Assembly: GCA_002414705.1 (NCBI GenBank)
Contig: DIAL01000087.1
Coordinates: forward strand, 560 to 23,125
Source of the DNA: Flavobacteriaceae bacterium UBA5079
Lineage (GTDB): Bacteria > Bacteroidota > Bacteroidia > Flavobacteriales > Flavobacteriaceae
Direction: 5' to 3'
Length of the DNA stretch: 22,566 bases
The notes under the pieces were generated by a model. That model saw only the letters and a program-made list of their open reading frames with translations. It did not search any database and had not been told where the DNA came from. Within the stretch, counting starts at the first letter, position 1; each line of letters starts with the position of its first letter. The position numbers and the translations under genes were made by a program. This document shows positions 1-7,960 of this stretch, piece by piece.

Positions 1-1486
1 AAACCTTTTCCGCTGTTCTTTTTATGTCGTTTGGAGTGGGATGCTTAAATTGAAAATCTTGGTAATATTTTTTTAATGTTTTTTCAACATTCTCTTTTCC
101 TATCACATACTCTAATTGAGATAAGAAAATAGAACCTTTACTATAACTTGCGATTCCGTATGCATAATTATAATGATATACATCTCCAGGGGTTGTCAGC
201 GATTCTTCAATATCATAGCTCAATAATTTATAGTATCCATTATAAGAACCATCCAAAGGATTCTCTTTTTCTTCATTCAGAATTTCATTTTCTGCATGAC
301 TAGAGATATAGGTCGTAAAACCTTCATCCATCCATGGGTGCTTCGTCTCATTTGTTGCTAGTACAAACTGAAACCAAGAATGTGCCATTTCATGCACCAT
401 AACCCCTACCAGGCTTCCAAAATTTCTACCACCGGTGATAAGGGTACTCATAGCGTATTCCATACCACCATCGCCTCCTTGTATCACCGAGTATTGCTCA
501 TAGGGATAATCGCCAATATTTTTATTGAAGAACTGCATGGCCTCGGCCGTTTTTGGCTGAAGTTTTTTCCAGTTTTCCACAATTTCCTTATCGTTTTTAT
601 AGAAAAAATGTAGCATTGGCCCATTTTCTACCTTTAGGGTATCGTGAAGGTAATCTGGATCTGCAGCCCACATAAAATCGTGAACCATTGGGGCCTTAAA
701 ATGCCAAGTAAGGGTTTTGCCCTTTGTCTTTTTTATTTTTGATCCAGGCGTTTCATATCCATGACCTACTTCTTCAGGGTTTTGTAAATACCCTGTACCC
801 CCTACTACATATTTCTTGTCCAAGGTAAGCTTAACATCAAAATCGCCCCATACTCCATGAAATTCACGGGCAATATAGGGATCGGCATGCCAGCCTTCAA
901 AATCGTATTCCGCTAATTTTGGGTACCACTGTGTCATGGATAAAGCCACGCCTTCTTTATTATTTCGGCCAGAACGACGAATTTGAACAGGCACTTGTCC
1001 ATCAAAATCCATGTTAAATGTTACAGATTCGCCTGGCTGAATAGGTTTTGCTAGTTGCACTTCCAACACAGTACCAACAGTTTCATGTTTTAATTTTGTT
1101 CCGTTTTGCTTTAAAGAGTTGACTTTAATATAGCCAATTTCATTGGGTTGTAGTTTACTAATTCTATCACCTACACGACCATCTGGATCGGCTATGGTTC
1201 TAGAACGTATGTCCATTTCACTATTAGGTTGAAAGGCATTAAAGTATAAATGGTAATACACACGATTTAAAACATCAGGTGAATTATTAGTGTATACTAA
1301 TGTTTGTTTTCCTTGATATTGATAGGTTTCCACATCCATATCAATTTCCATTTTATAGTCAACGTGTTGTTGCCAATAATACGGATTGTTGGATTTTGTA
1401 TCTGAATTTTGTGCTGTTATCTGGCTAGTAGAAGTGCAAGCTAATAACAAACTTAAACAGCATACGGAAAGCATGATTTTTTTCAT
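1..1486 (-). CDS. M1 family metallopeptidase, lipoprotein (partial, C-terminus beyond window)
   Basis: Zinc aminopeptidase-type enzyme, probably lipid-anchored in the envelope and acting on peptides. Reading the minus strand from the ATG at 1486 gives 495 uninterrupted codons to the window edge, so the C-terminus is missing. The N-terminus is a lipoprotein signal with lipobox LLAC (Cys17). The M1 signature is complete: GGMEY around residues 340-344 (exopeptidase motif with Tyr in place of the usual Asn), HEMAH with zinc ligands His365 and His369 and catalytic Glu366, and the third ligand Glu388 in WMDEGF, 19 residues after His369. The start lies 66 bp beyond the S8 peptidase stop, with a terminator hairpin between them, so it is probably a separate or attenuated unit. 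Family assignment is firm; substrate is unknown. Confidence 0.93.
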   Translation of the reverse strand, partial: MKKIMLSVCCLSLLLACTSTSQITAQNSDTKSNNPYYWQQHVDYKMEIDMDVETYQYQGKQTLVYTNNSPDVLNRVYYHLYFNAFQPNSEMDIRSRTIADPDGRVGDRISKLQPNEIGYIKVNSLKQNGTKLKHETVGTVLEVQLAKPIQPGESVTFNMDFDGQVPVQIRRSGRNNKEGVALSMTQWYPKLAEYDFEGWHADPYIAREFHGVWGDFDVKLTLDKKYVVGGTGYLQNPEEVGHGYETPGSKIKKTKGKTLTWHFKAPMVHDFMWAADPDYLHDTLKVENGPMLHFFYKNDKEIVENWKKLQPKTAEAMQFFNKNIGDYPYEQYSVIQGGDGGMEYAMSTLITGGRNFGSLVGVMVHEMAHSWFQFVLATNETKHPWMDEGFTTYISSHAENEILNEEKENPLDGSYNGYYKLLSYDIEESLTTPGDVYHYNYAYGIASYSKGSIFLSQLEYVIGKENVEKTLKKYYQDFQFKHPTPNDIKRTAEKV

Positions 1487-1504
1487 AATATGTAAAATTT
1501 AAGT

Positions 1505-1540
1505 AAAAAAAATCTCATCGGTTAAGATGAGATTTTTTTT
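1505..1540 (-). terminator. Intrinsic terminator after the S8 peptidase gene
   Basis: A near-perfect stem (AATCTCATC at 1511-1519 with GATGAGATT at 1526-1534, extended by A/T pairs) has a 6-nt loop. Read on the minus strand it is followed by a run of T (A-run at 1505-1512 on plus). It sits 12 bp after the S8 stop and just before the M1 start. Confidence 0.8.
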
Positions 1541-1552
1541 GTTATAATATAT

Positions 1553-3160
1553 TTATTTCATCTGGCTTGCCATGATTAATGCGTTGTAAGCATTAACCAT
1601 TTTAGCTGATTTTGTTAAGTCTCCAAATGGTCTAACATCAGTAGCTTCTCCACCAACAATTACTTTAGTTGTTACAGCAATTCCTGAATCTAAAATAACT
1701 TGCTTTACTTGTTCAGCAGATAAGTTTGGATAGTAAGAGCGTATTAAAGCCGCAACTCCAGCAACAGCAGGAGCAGCCATAGACGTTCCACCTTTTGTAT
1801 CGTATTCATTCTCTGGTGTCGTAGAATATACTTTTGCTCCAGGCGCAAATACATCTACATTTATTTTTCCGTAGTTAGAAAAACCAGCAATCATACCAGA
1901 ACCGTATTTAGGCTCTAAAGCACCAACAGTAATAAAGGTTTTAGAAACTTCAGGACCTGTACCAATAGCATCATTTGGAAATACATCTTTTTTATCAATA
2001 TCAATACCTTCGTTTCCAGCAGCATTAATAAAGAGTACGTCATTAGCACTAGCGTAAGCAATAGCATCGCGTACCCAATCGCTATGTGGTGAGTAGTATT
2101 TTCCAAAACTTCCGTTAATAACTTGAGCACCATTATCTACAGCATAGCGAATGGCTAATGCAATATCTTTATCATATTCATCACCATTTGGCACAGCACG
2201 TAAGCTCATAAGTTGTGCGTTGTTTGCAACACCATTTGCTCCCAAGCCATTATTACGTTCGGCAAGAATAATACCTGCAACGTGTGTTCCGTGACTTTCA
2301 CCTTTTTCAGAAGGCATAACGTTACCATTTCCGTAACCAACATCTGATAAATCGTCTGGATTATCACCTGTTGTTCTACCTTTTAAGTCTTTATTTAGGT
2401 TAACATTTAATTGATCTGTGAAGTATTCAACACCTTCTTTTATAGCGCTTAACGCAGCAGTAGAATTATCGAAACCATTTGCATACATGTTTTGTAACAT
2501 AGCAGCTGCTTGTTTAACATCTGCTTTATCTGTATCAATTGCAGCTACTTCTTCTTTAGTATATTCTTTTTTACCTAAATGTGTAGCTATTGTTTCATCT
2601 GAACTTTTAACCATTTGGTAAATTTGGTCATAACGTTGTTTGTTAGCAAGCGCCTCTTGATATTTTTCGTCATATTCTGCTACAGCAGCTTCGTATTGCG
2701 GATCAGATTTATCGGCTTTAACCATAACACGTACTAGCTCTAATTGCTCATCATAACCATCGCCTAAAAAATTCCATCCATGAATATCATCAATGTAACC
2801 ATTTTTATCATCGTCAATTCCGTTTCCAGCAATTTCATCTTCATTTGTCCATAAAACGCCATCTAAATCTTCATGACCAATATCAATTCCAGAATCGATT
2901 ACAGCTACAATTACCGTTTTACCTTTTTTGTTTTTAATAATTTCAGCATAGGCTTTGTCAACACTCATACCAGGATTGGTATCTTTAATAAGATCCAAAT
3001 GTCCCCAATTATGTTTTTCAGCTTCCGTTAAATCACTAACCTTTAGGGCTACGGAATCAATATTTTCTATAGGTGTAGATACGATGTCGGCACCACTACC
3101 GCAACTAGTCATTATTGCAGCAATACTTGCTGTAAATACAAACGATTTAATAAATTTCAT
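1553..3160 (-). CDS. S8 family subtilisin-like serine peptidase, lipoprotein
   Basis: Secreted serine endopeptidase, predicted to be anchored by a lipid on Cys20 (signal ending MTSC). The catalytic triad is intact: Asp89 in AVIDSGID, His290 in SHGTHVAG and Ser460 in GGTSMAAP, with the oxyanion-hole Asn383 in AAGNEG. A calcium-loop-like stretch GNGIDDDKNGYIDD follows at about 112-125. Asp and His are 201 residues apart, against about 32 in subtilisin BPN', because of a charged, helix-rich insertion at roughly 135-285. It starts 14 bp after the upstream MBL-fold gene, so the two are probably co-transcribed, and a terminator follows. No pro-domain of the usual inhibitor type is evident. Confidence 0.93.
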   Translation of the reverse strand: MKFIKSFVFTASIAAIMTSCGSGADIVSTPIENIDSVALKVSDLTEAEKHNWGHLDLIKDTNPGMSVDKAYAEIIKNKKGKTVIVAVIDSGIDIGHEDLDGVLWTNEDEIAGNGIDDDKNGYIDDIHGWNFLGDGYDEQLELVRVMVKADKSDPQYEAAVAEYDEKYQEALANKQRYDQIYQMVKSSDETIATHLGKKEYTKEEVAAIDTDKADVKQAAAMLQNMYANGFDNSTAALSAIKEGVEYFTDQLNVNLNKDLKGRTTGDNPDDLSDVGYGNGNVMPSEKGESHGTHVAGIILAERNNGLGANGVANNAQLMSLRAVPNGDEYDKDIALAIRYAVDNGAQVINGSFGKYYSPHSDWVRDAIAYASANDVLFINAAGNEGIDIDKKDVFPNDAIGTGPEVSKTFITVGALEPKYGSGMIAGFSNYGKINVDVFAPGAKVYSTTPENEYDTKGGTSMAAPAVAGVAALIRSYYPNLSAEQVKQVILDSGIAVTTKVIVGGEATDVRPFGDLTKSAKMVNAYNALIMASQMK

Positions 3161-3174
3161 GTTAAAATATAAGT

Positions 3175-4035
3175 TTAGTTAAAAATGTCATTACAGGTAT
3201 AAACGTCTTGTAATCGCACGCCTTTTTCTGTGTTTTTTACTGTAATAATTTCATTATGTGCGTCGTGCTCCAAAAATAGGTAATAATTATTATCTGCTGC
3301 CATTTTCAGAAATTTTTCTTTTTCATCTAATGTCAGTAATGGCCGTGTATCATAACCCATAACAAAGGGTAATGGAATATGTCCTGCGGTTGGCAATAAA
3401 TCTGCCATAAAGCAAATGGTTTTTCCTTTATATTGAATCATAGGAATCATTTGTTTGTCTGTGTGGCCATTGGCATAAAAAATATCGAAACCGAGTTCAG
3501 ATTTATGTTGGATATCACCGTTTGGTAGTTGTGTAAACTTTAATTGTCCACTTCTTTCCATAGGCAGAATATTTTCTTCTAAAAACGATGCTTTTTCCCG
3601 TTTATTAGGTTGTGTTGCCCATTGCCAATGGTCTTTATTACTCCAAAAGTTGGCGTTTTTAAAAGCAGGTTCGTAGTCAGTTTTATCTTTATTCCATTGA
3701 ATGCTTCCACCGCAATGGTCAAAATGTAAATGCGTCATAAACACATCTGTTATATCATCACGATGAAAACCGTGTTGTTTTAACGATTTATCAATGGAGT
3801 CATTTCCCCATAAATAATAATATCCAAAAAATTTATCATTTTGTTTGTCACCCATTCCAGTATCAATAAGTGTAAGTTTATTGCCATCTTCAATTAAGAG
3901 GCAACGTGCAGCAATATCAATCATATTGTTGGCATCTGCTGGATTGGTTTTTTGCCAAAGCGATTTTGGTACAACACCAAACATGGCGCCACCATCTAGC
4001 TTAAAATTTCCGGAATTTATAGGATATAACTTCAT
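3175..4035 (-). CDS. MBL-fold metallohydrolase
   Basis: Metallo-beta-lactamase-fold hydrolase of about 286 residues, cytoplasmic (no signal peptide). Counted from the upstream ATG at 4041, the metal-binding motif THLHFDH gives His104, His106, Asp108 and His109, with further ligands His193 (NGHTD), Asp214 (FMADLL) and His259 (LEHDAH), enough for a dinuclear zinc site. It resembles the lactonase/AttM-like subgroup, but the substrate cannot be read from sequence. Two ATGs lie two codons apart (4041 and 4035). I take 4035 because a TAATTTG promoter-like box at 4043-4049 (minus) would place the transcript start at about 4039. It is followed after 14 bp by the S8 peptidase gene. Confidence 0.88.
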   Translation of the reverse strand: MKLYPINSGNFKLDGGAMFGVVPKSLWQKTNPADANNMIDIAARCLLIEDGNKLTLIDTGMGDKQNDKFFGYYYLWGNDSIDKSLKQHGFHRDDITDVFMTHLHFDHCGGSIQWNKDKTDYEPAFKNANFWSNKDHWQWATQPNKREKASFLEENILPMERSGQLKFTQLPNGDIQHKSELGFDIFYANGHTDKQMIPMIQYKGKTICFMADLLPTAGHIPLPFVMGYDTRPLLTLDEKEKFLKMAADNNYYLFLEHDAHNEIITVKNTEKGVRLQDVYTCNDIFN

Positions 4036-4133
4036 AGTCATGCAAATTACGAATTCATGCCATATTACTGAAAATTACCGACTGATATTAGATTTTTTTT
4101 AACATTTAAAACTATAAAGAAGAATAGCTTTTG

Positions 4134-4164
4134 TTTGTTGCTGTTAAAAAATAATCTAATTTTA
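4134..4164 (+). promoter_or_regulatory. Bacteroidota-type promoter for the DUF202 gene
   Basis: TTTG at 4134-4137 is followed 19 bp later by TAATTTTA at 4157-4164, one base off TAnnTTTG. The expected transcript start is near 4168, about 12 nt ahead of the ATG at 4180. Confidence 0.5.
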
Positions 4165-4179
4165 TAAAAATGCATATTC

Positions 4180-4524
4180 ATGAAAACACCATCACCTTTA
4201 AAAATCAAAAAAATGAAATTACTTCGGTTTGGTCGTGATTTTAAACCTGACGATGAGGTGATTTTAAGAGATTATTTAGCCATTGAACGCACGCGTTTGG
4301 CTAATGAACGTACCTTGTTATCTTATGTCAGATCTTCTTTATATTTATTATTAGGTGGCATTGCTTTTTTACAACTTGAAGAATTTCCTAATTTTAAATT
4401 TTTATCTGTATTAGCACTTGTATTTAGTGCACTTTTTTTTATTGTAGGTTTGTACCGTTTTGTATTGTTAAAAAAGAGCCTGAAGCGTTTGTATTATATG
4501 TCGGAATCTAAAAACGATAACTAA
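4180..4524 (+). CDS. DUF202 (YidH-like) membrane protein
   Basis: Small inner-membrane protein of 114 residues with a DUF202 domain. The diagnostic segment DYLAIERTRLANERTLLSYVR at about 31-51 runs into a first hydrophobic segment (about 52-65), and a second hydrophobic segment covers about 75-95. A basic N-terminus (about 28 residues) precedes the domain; an alternative ATG at 4213 would trim it. Molecular function is not established for the family. It stands alone on plus between divergent MBL and downstream antiporter genes, with its own promoter-like sequence. Confidence 0.85.
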   Translation: MKTPSPLKIKKMKLLRFGRDFKPDDEVILRDYLAIERTRLANERTLLSYVRSSLYLLLGGIAFLQLEEFPNFKFLSVLALVFSALFFIVGLYRFVLLKKSLKRLYYMSESKNDN

Positions 4525-4637
4525 TTTCATTTTTATCAATTGAAGGCCTTTCCTTTTAAAATGTAAATTTTTATAAATTAGCAAAAGTCAAACGTCAAAA
4601 ATTACAATTACGTAACTTAAAAATCCTTATTTTACCG

Positions 4638-4747
4638 TCTCATATAAATTAGAGTTGCTGTTTTAAAAAACACATACTTGAAAACTAATTTTGAAATAGA
4701 ATTATTCTTTATCAGGATTTATATTGTAAACGACTATTTATATGAGA
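4638..4747. repeat. 12-bp perfect inverted repeat in the antiporter upstream region
   Basis: TCTCATATAAAT at 4638-4649 and its exact reverse complement ATTTATATGAGA at 4736-4747 lie 98 bp apart, start to start. The right arm abuts a TAATTTG box (4748-4754) ahead of the antiporter ATG at 4772. This 247-bp gap holds no gene that I can see. Confidence 0.5.
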
Positions 4748-4771
4748 TAATTTGAAAAAACAAATCACCTT

Positions 4772-6625
4772 ATGATAGAATTAGCTGGAATCATTATTTT
4801 AGGAATATTAGCACAATGGGTAGCTTGGCGTTTAAAAATCCCAGCTATTTTGCCACTTATTTTAATTGGTTTATTAGTTGGTCCAATTGCTTCCGAATTT
4901 TTATCGGAAGATGGTTCAAAATGGATTGAACCTATTTGGAACGGTGAGAAAGGTTTATTTCCTGGAGATGGGTTGTATTATTTTGTATCCCTTGCCATTA
5001 GTGTTATTTTATTTGAAGGTGGGTTAACCTTAAAACGTGACGAAATCCGTAATGTAGGTCCTGTTATTACCAAACTTATTACTTTGGGTTCTGTTATTAC
5101 ATTTTTTGTAGCAGCTATTGCAGCACATTATATTTTCTATTTAAGTTGGGAAGTTTGTTTTTTGTTTTCAGCCTTAATTATTGTTACTGGACCAACGGTT
5201 ATTACACCTATTTTGCGAAATATTCCACTGAAGAAAGACGTATCTGCCGTATTAAAGTGGGAAGGTATTTTAATTGATCCAATTGGTGCATTAGTAGCTG
5301 TATTGGTTTTCGAATTTATAAGTGTTGGAGGCGATAGTGGTTTTACAAAAACGGCTTTTATGGAGTTTGGAAAAATTATCCTTTTCGGAACCACTTTCGG
5401 ATTCACGTTTGCGCATGCCTTGAAATTCGTTATTAATAAAAATTTAATACCACATTATTTGTTAAACGTGGTGTCATTATCCACGGTTTTATTGGTGTTT
5501 GTGGAATCGGATGTGTTTGCACACGAGTCTGGTTTACTAGCAGTTGTGGTTATGGGAATGGTTTTAGGAAACAGTAAATTACAAAACCGAAAAGAACTTT
5601 TATATTTTAAAGAATCCTTAAGTGTCCTGCTTATTTCTATTTTATTTATTCTTTTGGCTGCCAATATTAGTGTGGACGATTTAATGTTGTTATACAACTG
5701 GAACACGTTGGTATTATTTTCCATCGTTGTATTTGTAATCAGACCTTTAGCTGTATTTTTAAGCACAGCAGGTTCTAAATTAAAAACACCTGAAAAGCTA
5801 TTTATAAGTTGGGTTGGACCACGTGGTATTGTAGCAGCAGGTATTGCATCACTTTTTGGAACTAAACTCATAAAACAAGGTGTTGAAGGAGCCGAATATA
5901 TTACACCTTTAGTATTTATGATTGTACTAGGAACCGTTTTATTAAACGCTACAACAGCACGTTTTGTAGCGAAGTTACTAGGCGTATTTTTAACTAAAAG
6001 TGATGGTATTTTAATTGTTGGAGCATCTAAATTTGCCCGTGTAATTGGTCATTATTTAGAAACTAATGGCAGACACGTGGTTTTAATAGACAGCAACCAA
6101 ACTAATATTAATAAATCTAAAGAGCTTGGTTTGGAAGCCTTGAATGTTAATATTTATTCAGAAACGTTAAGTGATAATATAGAATTAAATGATGTAGGTT
6201 ACTTAATGGCAATGACAGCCAATGCTGATATTAATAAATATGCTATTAATAAATTTAGTAAAGAATTTGGAGAAAATGGTAGTTTTAGGTTGGTAACAAA
6301 TGAAGAAATGCAAGACGAACAAAATAATCCAAATGAAGGTTTGTTTTCGCATTCTGACGATTATATTTCGTTAACCAACGTTACAAACAGGCATCCATCT
6401 ATCCAAGAAATTACTTTAGAAAGTAAAGAACATTATGAGAAATTGATAGGAATAACAAAAACGGATAAAGAAATTATTCCATTATTTCTAAAGGATAAAG
6501 AAGGTGAATTTTATATTATATCTGCAAATAATTCCAATATGGATATTATAAAATCTGATTGGCAATTAGTGTATTTAGGAAAACCTTTTGATGTTGAAAA
6601 GGTTAAGAAGGATGTCAATAAATAA
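4772..6625 (+). CDS. Cation:proton antiporter (CPA family) with TrkA_N-like C-terminal domain
   Basis: Integral membrane antiporter exchanging Na+ or K+ for H+, used in pH and salt homeostasis. Residues 1 to about 400 form a Na_H_Exchanger domain of about 12 hydrophobic segments, with an EGILIDPIGAL segment near 165-175 and the conserved VGPRGIVAAG near 349-358. From about residue 412 a cytosolic Rossmann-like segment begins (ILIVGASKFARVIG), fitting a TrkA_N/RCK nucleotide-binding domain, with an acidic Asp after the second strand (LIDSN); the remainder to 617 is regulatory. Bacteroidota antiporters of this layout are common. The ion cannot be decided from sequence. It has its own upstream region with an inverted repeat and ends in a palindrome at the convergent junction. 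Confidence 0.9.
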   Translation: MIELAGIIILGILAQWVAWRLKIPAILPLILIGLLVGPIASEFLSEDGSKWIEPIWNGEKGLFPGDGLYYFVSLAISVILFEGGLTLKRDEIRNVGPVITKLITLGSVITFFVAAIAAHYIFYLSWEVCFLFSALIIVTGPTVITPILRNIPLKKDVSAVLKWEGILIDPIGALVAVLVFEFISVGGDSGFTKTAFMEFGKIILFGTTFGFTFAHALKFVINKNLIPHYLLNVVSLSTVLLVFVESDVFAHESGLLAVVVMGMVLGNSKLQNRKELLYFKESLSVLLISILFILLAANISVDDLMLLYNWNTLVLFSIVVFVIRPLAVFLSTAGSKLKTPEKLFISWVGPRGIVAAGIASLFGTKLIKQGVEGAEYITPLVFMIVLGTVLLNATTARFVAKLLGVFLTKSDGILIVGASKFARVIGHYLETNGRHVVLIDSNQTNINKSKELGLEALNVNIYSETLSDNIELNDVGYLMAMTANADINKYAINKFSKEFGENGSFRLVTNEEMQDEQNNPNEGLFSHSDDYISLTNVTNRHPSIQEITLESKEHYEKLIGITKTDKEIIPLFLKDKEGEFYIISANNSNMDIIKSDWQLVYLGKPFDVEKVKKDVNK

Positions 6626-6649
6626 ATTATTTACTAATTTATTTATTGA
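6615..6649. terminator. 15-bp perfect palindrome at convergent gene ends (putative bidirectional terminator)
   Basis: Stem 6615-6629 pairs perfectly with 6635-6649 around a 5-nt loop (TTTAC). It includes the end and stop codon of the antiporter gene and precedes the end of the convergent ATPase gene by 18 bp. It is almost pure A/T, so terminator strength is uncertain. Confidence 0.5.
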
Positions 6650-6667
6650 GCCTTAAACAGAAATGCG

Positions 6668-7792
6668 TTAATCATTCATATTTAAAAAGCGTGTGAAATT
6701 TTCTGTATCTATTATTTCAACTTTGGTATTGTAGGTGTTTTCAAATGTTTTAGGAATTTTTACTTTCGATTTAGCTTTCCATTTAAACTCGAATGCAGAA
6801 AGTTTTTCTGCTGTTGTTTCTATATAATCAATTTCTTGTTGCGAGGTTGTTCGCCAAAAATAAGATTGTGCTAGTGTTTTATTGTAAGCATTTAATTTTA
6901 AACGTTCGCTAATTAAAAAATTTTCCCATAAAGCGCCTTTATCTTGCCTTAATTCTAATGGTCTAAAATCATTAAGAATGGCATTTCTTACACCATTATC
7001 ATAAAAATAGATTTTTTGATTGCGTTTAATCTCGTTCCGTAAATTTTTACTAAAACTAGGCAATTTAAAGATTATATAACCATTTTCAAGAATATCAATG
7101 TAGCTGTTTACGGTATTTTTATCGATACCTAAAAGTTGAGACAACTCATTATAACTAACTTCTTGTCCTGCTTGAAACGCTAAAGCTTGGAGTAATTTCT
7201 CTAAAACTTCAGGCTTTTTAATACTGTTTACCGCTAAAATATCTTTGTACAAATAGCTATCGGTAAGAGTTTTTAGGATTTCTATTTCATCACCTAAATT
7301 ATTTAATAGATCTGGATACATACCAAACAATAAACGTTGTTCTAATTGTTGTATTGCTTTTACATAGCCTAATTTGGCTTCCAATTCGTGCCAAGAAATA
7401 GGAAATAAGTGGTATTGCCACTTTCGTCCTGTTAAAGGTTCATTGGTTAAGTTTTTGAGTTCAAAAGCCGAAGAGCCACTCACTAAAAGTTGCACCTCTT
7501 TAAATTGATCAGTAATAATCTTTAAGGTTAATCCAATATTTTCAATGCGCTGGGCTTCATCTATAAAAACAGTGTTGTGTCTGCCAATAATAGATTTTAA
7601 CTGTTCCGTATTCGGTGATTTTAGCAAAGAACGAACTGTAGGATCATCTCCATCTAAAAACAAATGAGACTTGTTTTCTAAAATAGATTGTATTAATGTT
7701 GTTTTTCCAACTTGTCTTGGACCAATAAGTATAATAGCTTTGCCACTTCCAAAACGGCTTTCAATGTGTTGCTTTAAAACTCTATTAAACAT
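6668..7792 (-). CDS. AAA_14 / DUF4143 family ATPase
   Basis: Single-protein ATPase of 374 residues. The N-terminal AAA_14 domain carries Walker A GPRQVGKTT (about 24-32), Walker B TVFIDEAQ (about 74-81) and a sensor-like LLVSGSSAFEL (about 101-111). A DUF4143 region follows, with a winged-helix-like segment VSYNELSQLLGIDKNTVNSYI (about 212-232). The C-terminus has an EIDYIE...AFEFKWK pattern (about 320-340) that resembles the D...ExK core of PD-(D/E)XK folds. Physiological role is unknown; such proteins are widespread and multicopy in Bacteroidota. The promoter region holds two tandem 32-bp palindromic repeats, so autoregulation through the winged helix is a reasonable inference. Confidence 0.9.
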   Translation of the reverse strand: MFNRVLKQHIESRFGSGKAIILIGPRQVGKTTLIQSILENKSHLFLDGDDPTVRSLLKSPNTEQLKSIIGRHNTVFIDEAQRIENIGLTLKIITDQFKEVQLLVSGSSAFELKNLTNEPLTGRKWQYHLFPISWHELEAKLGYVKAIQQLEQRLLFGMYPDLLNNLGDEIEILKTLTDSYLYKDILAVNSIKKPEVLEKLLQALAFQAGQEVSYNELSQLLGIDKNTVNSYIDILENGYIIFKLPSFSKNLRNEIKRNQKIYFYDNGVRNAILNDFRPLELRQDKGALWENFLISERLKLNAYNKTLAQSYFWRTTSQQEIDYIETTAEKLSAFEFKWKAKSKVKIPKTFENTYNTKVEIIDTENFTRFLNMND

Positions 7793-7805
7793 ATTTTAAT
7801 TTTCA

Positions 7806-7869
7806 ATTCACTAAATATAGTGTTTTTCAGTGATTATATTCACTAAATATTATGTTTTTTGGTGAATTG
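7806..7869. repeat. Two tandem 32-bp palindromic repeats over the ATPase promoter (operator-like)
   Basis: Unit 1 (7806-7837) and unit 2 (7838-7869) match at 25 of 32 positions. Each unit begins ATTCACTAAATAT and closes with a GTGATT or GTGAAT arm, so each is itself an imperfect inverted repeat. The minus-strand sequence TATATTTA (7812-7819), one base off a -7 box, lies inside unit 1, 20 bp ahead of the ATG at 7792. A bound protein would therefore cover the promoter. Confidence 0.65.
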
Positions 7870-7882
7870 ATATGCAATATCA

Positions 7883-7915
7883 ACAAAAAAAAGACCCACT
7901 ATTTCGTGAGTCTTT
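7883..7915 (-). terminator. Intrinsic terminator of lepA
   Basis: On the minus strand AAAGACTCAC pairs with GTGGGTCTTT (one G-U pair) around a 6-nt loop, followed by a T-run (A-run at 7885-7892 on plus). It lies 46 bp after the lepA stop. Confidence 0.8.
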
Positions 7916-7960
7916 CATATTTCCTGCAAAAGCAGAAATTTATTTTAGATAATTATAACG

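Noticed and set aside
380..613. 77-aa plus-strand open frame inside the M1 peptidase
   Set aside because: It lies antisense to the conserved HEMAH and GGMEY region and has no family resemblance; the minus frame explains the sequence.
5137..5871. Antisense open frames of 89 and 138 aa in the antiporter gene
   Set aside because: They are opposite conserved membrane helices, have low-complexity Thr/Asn/Lys composition and no promoter; they are shadows of the plus gene.
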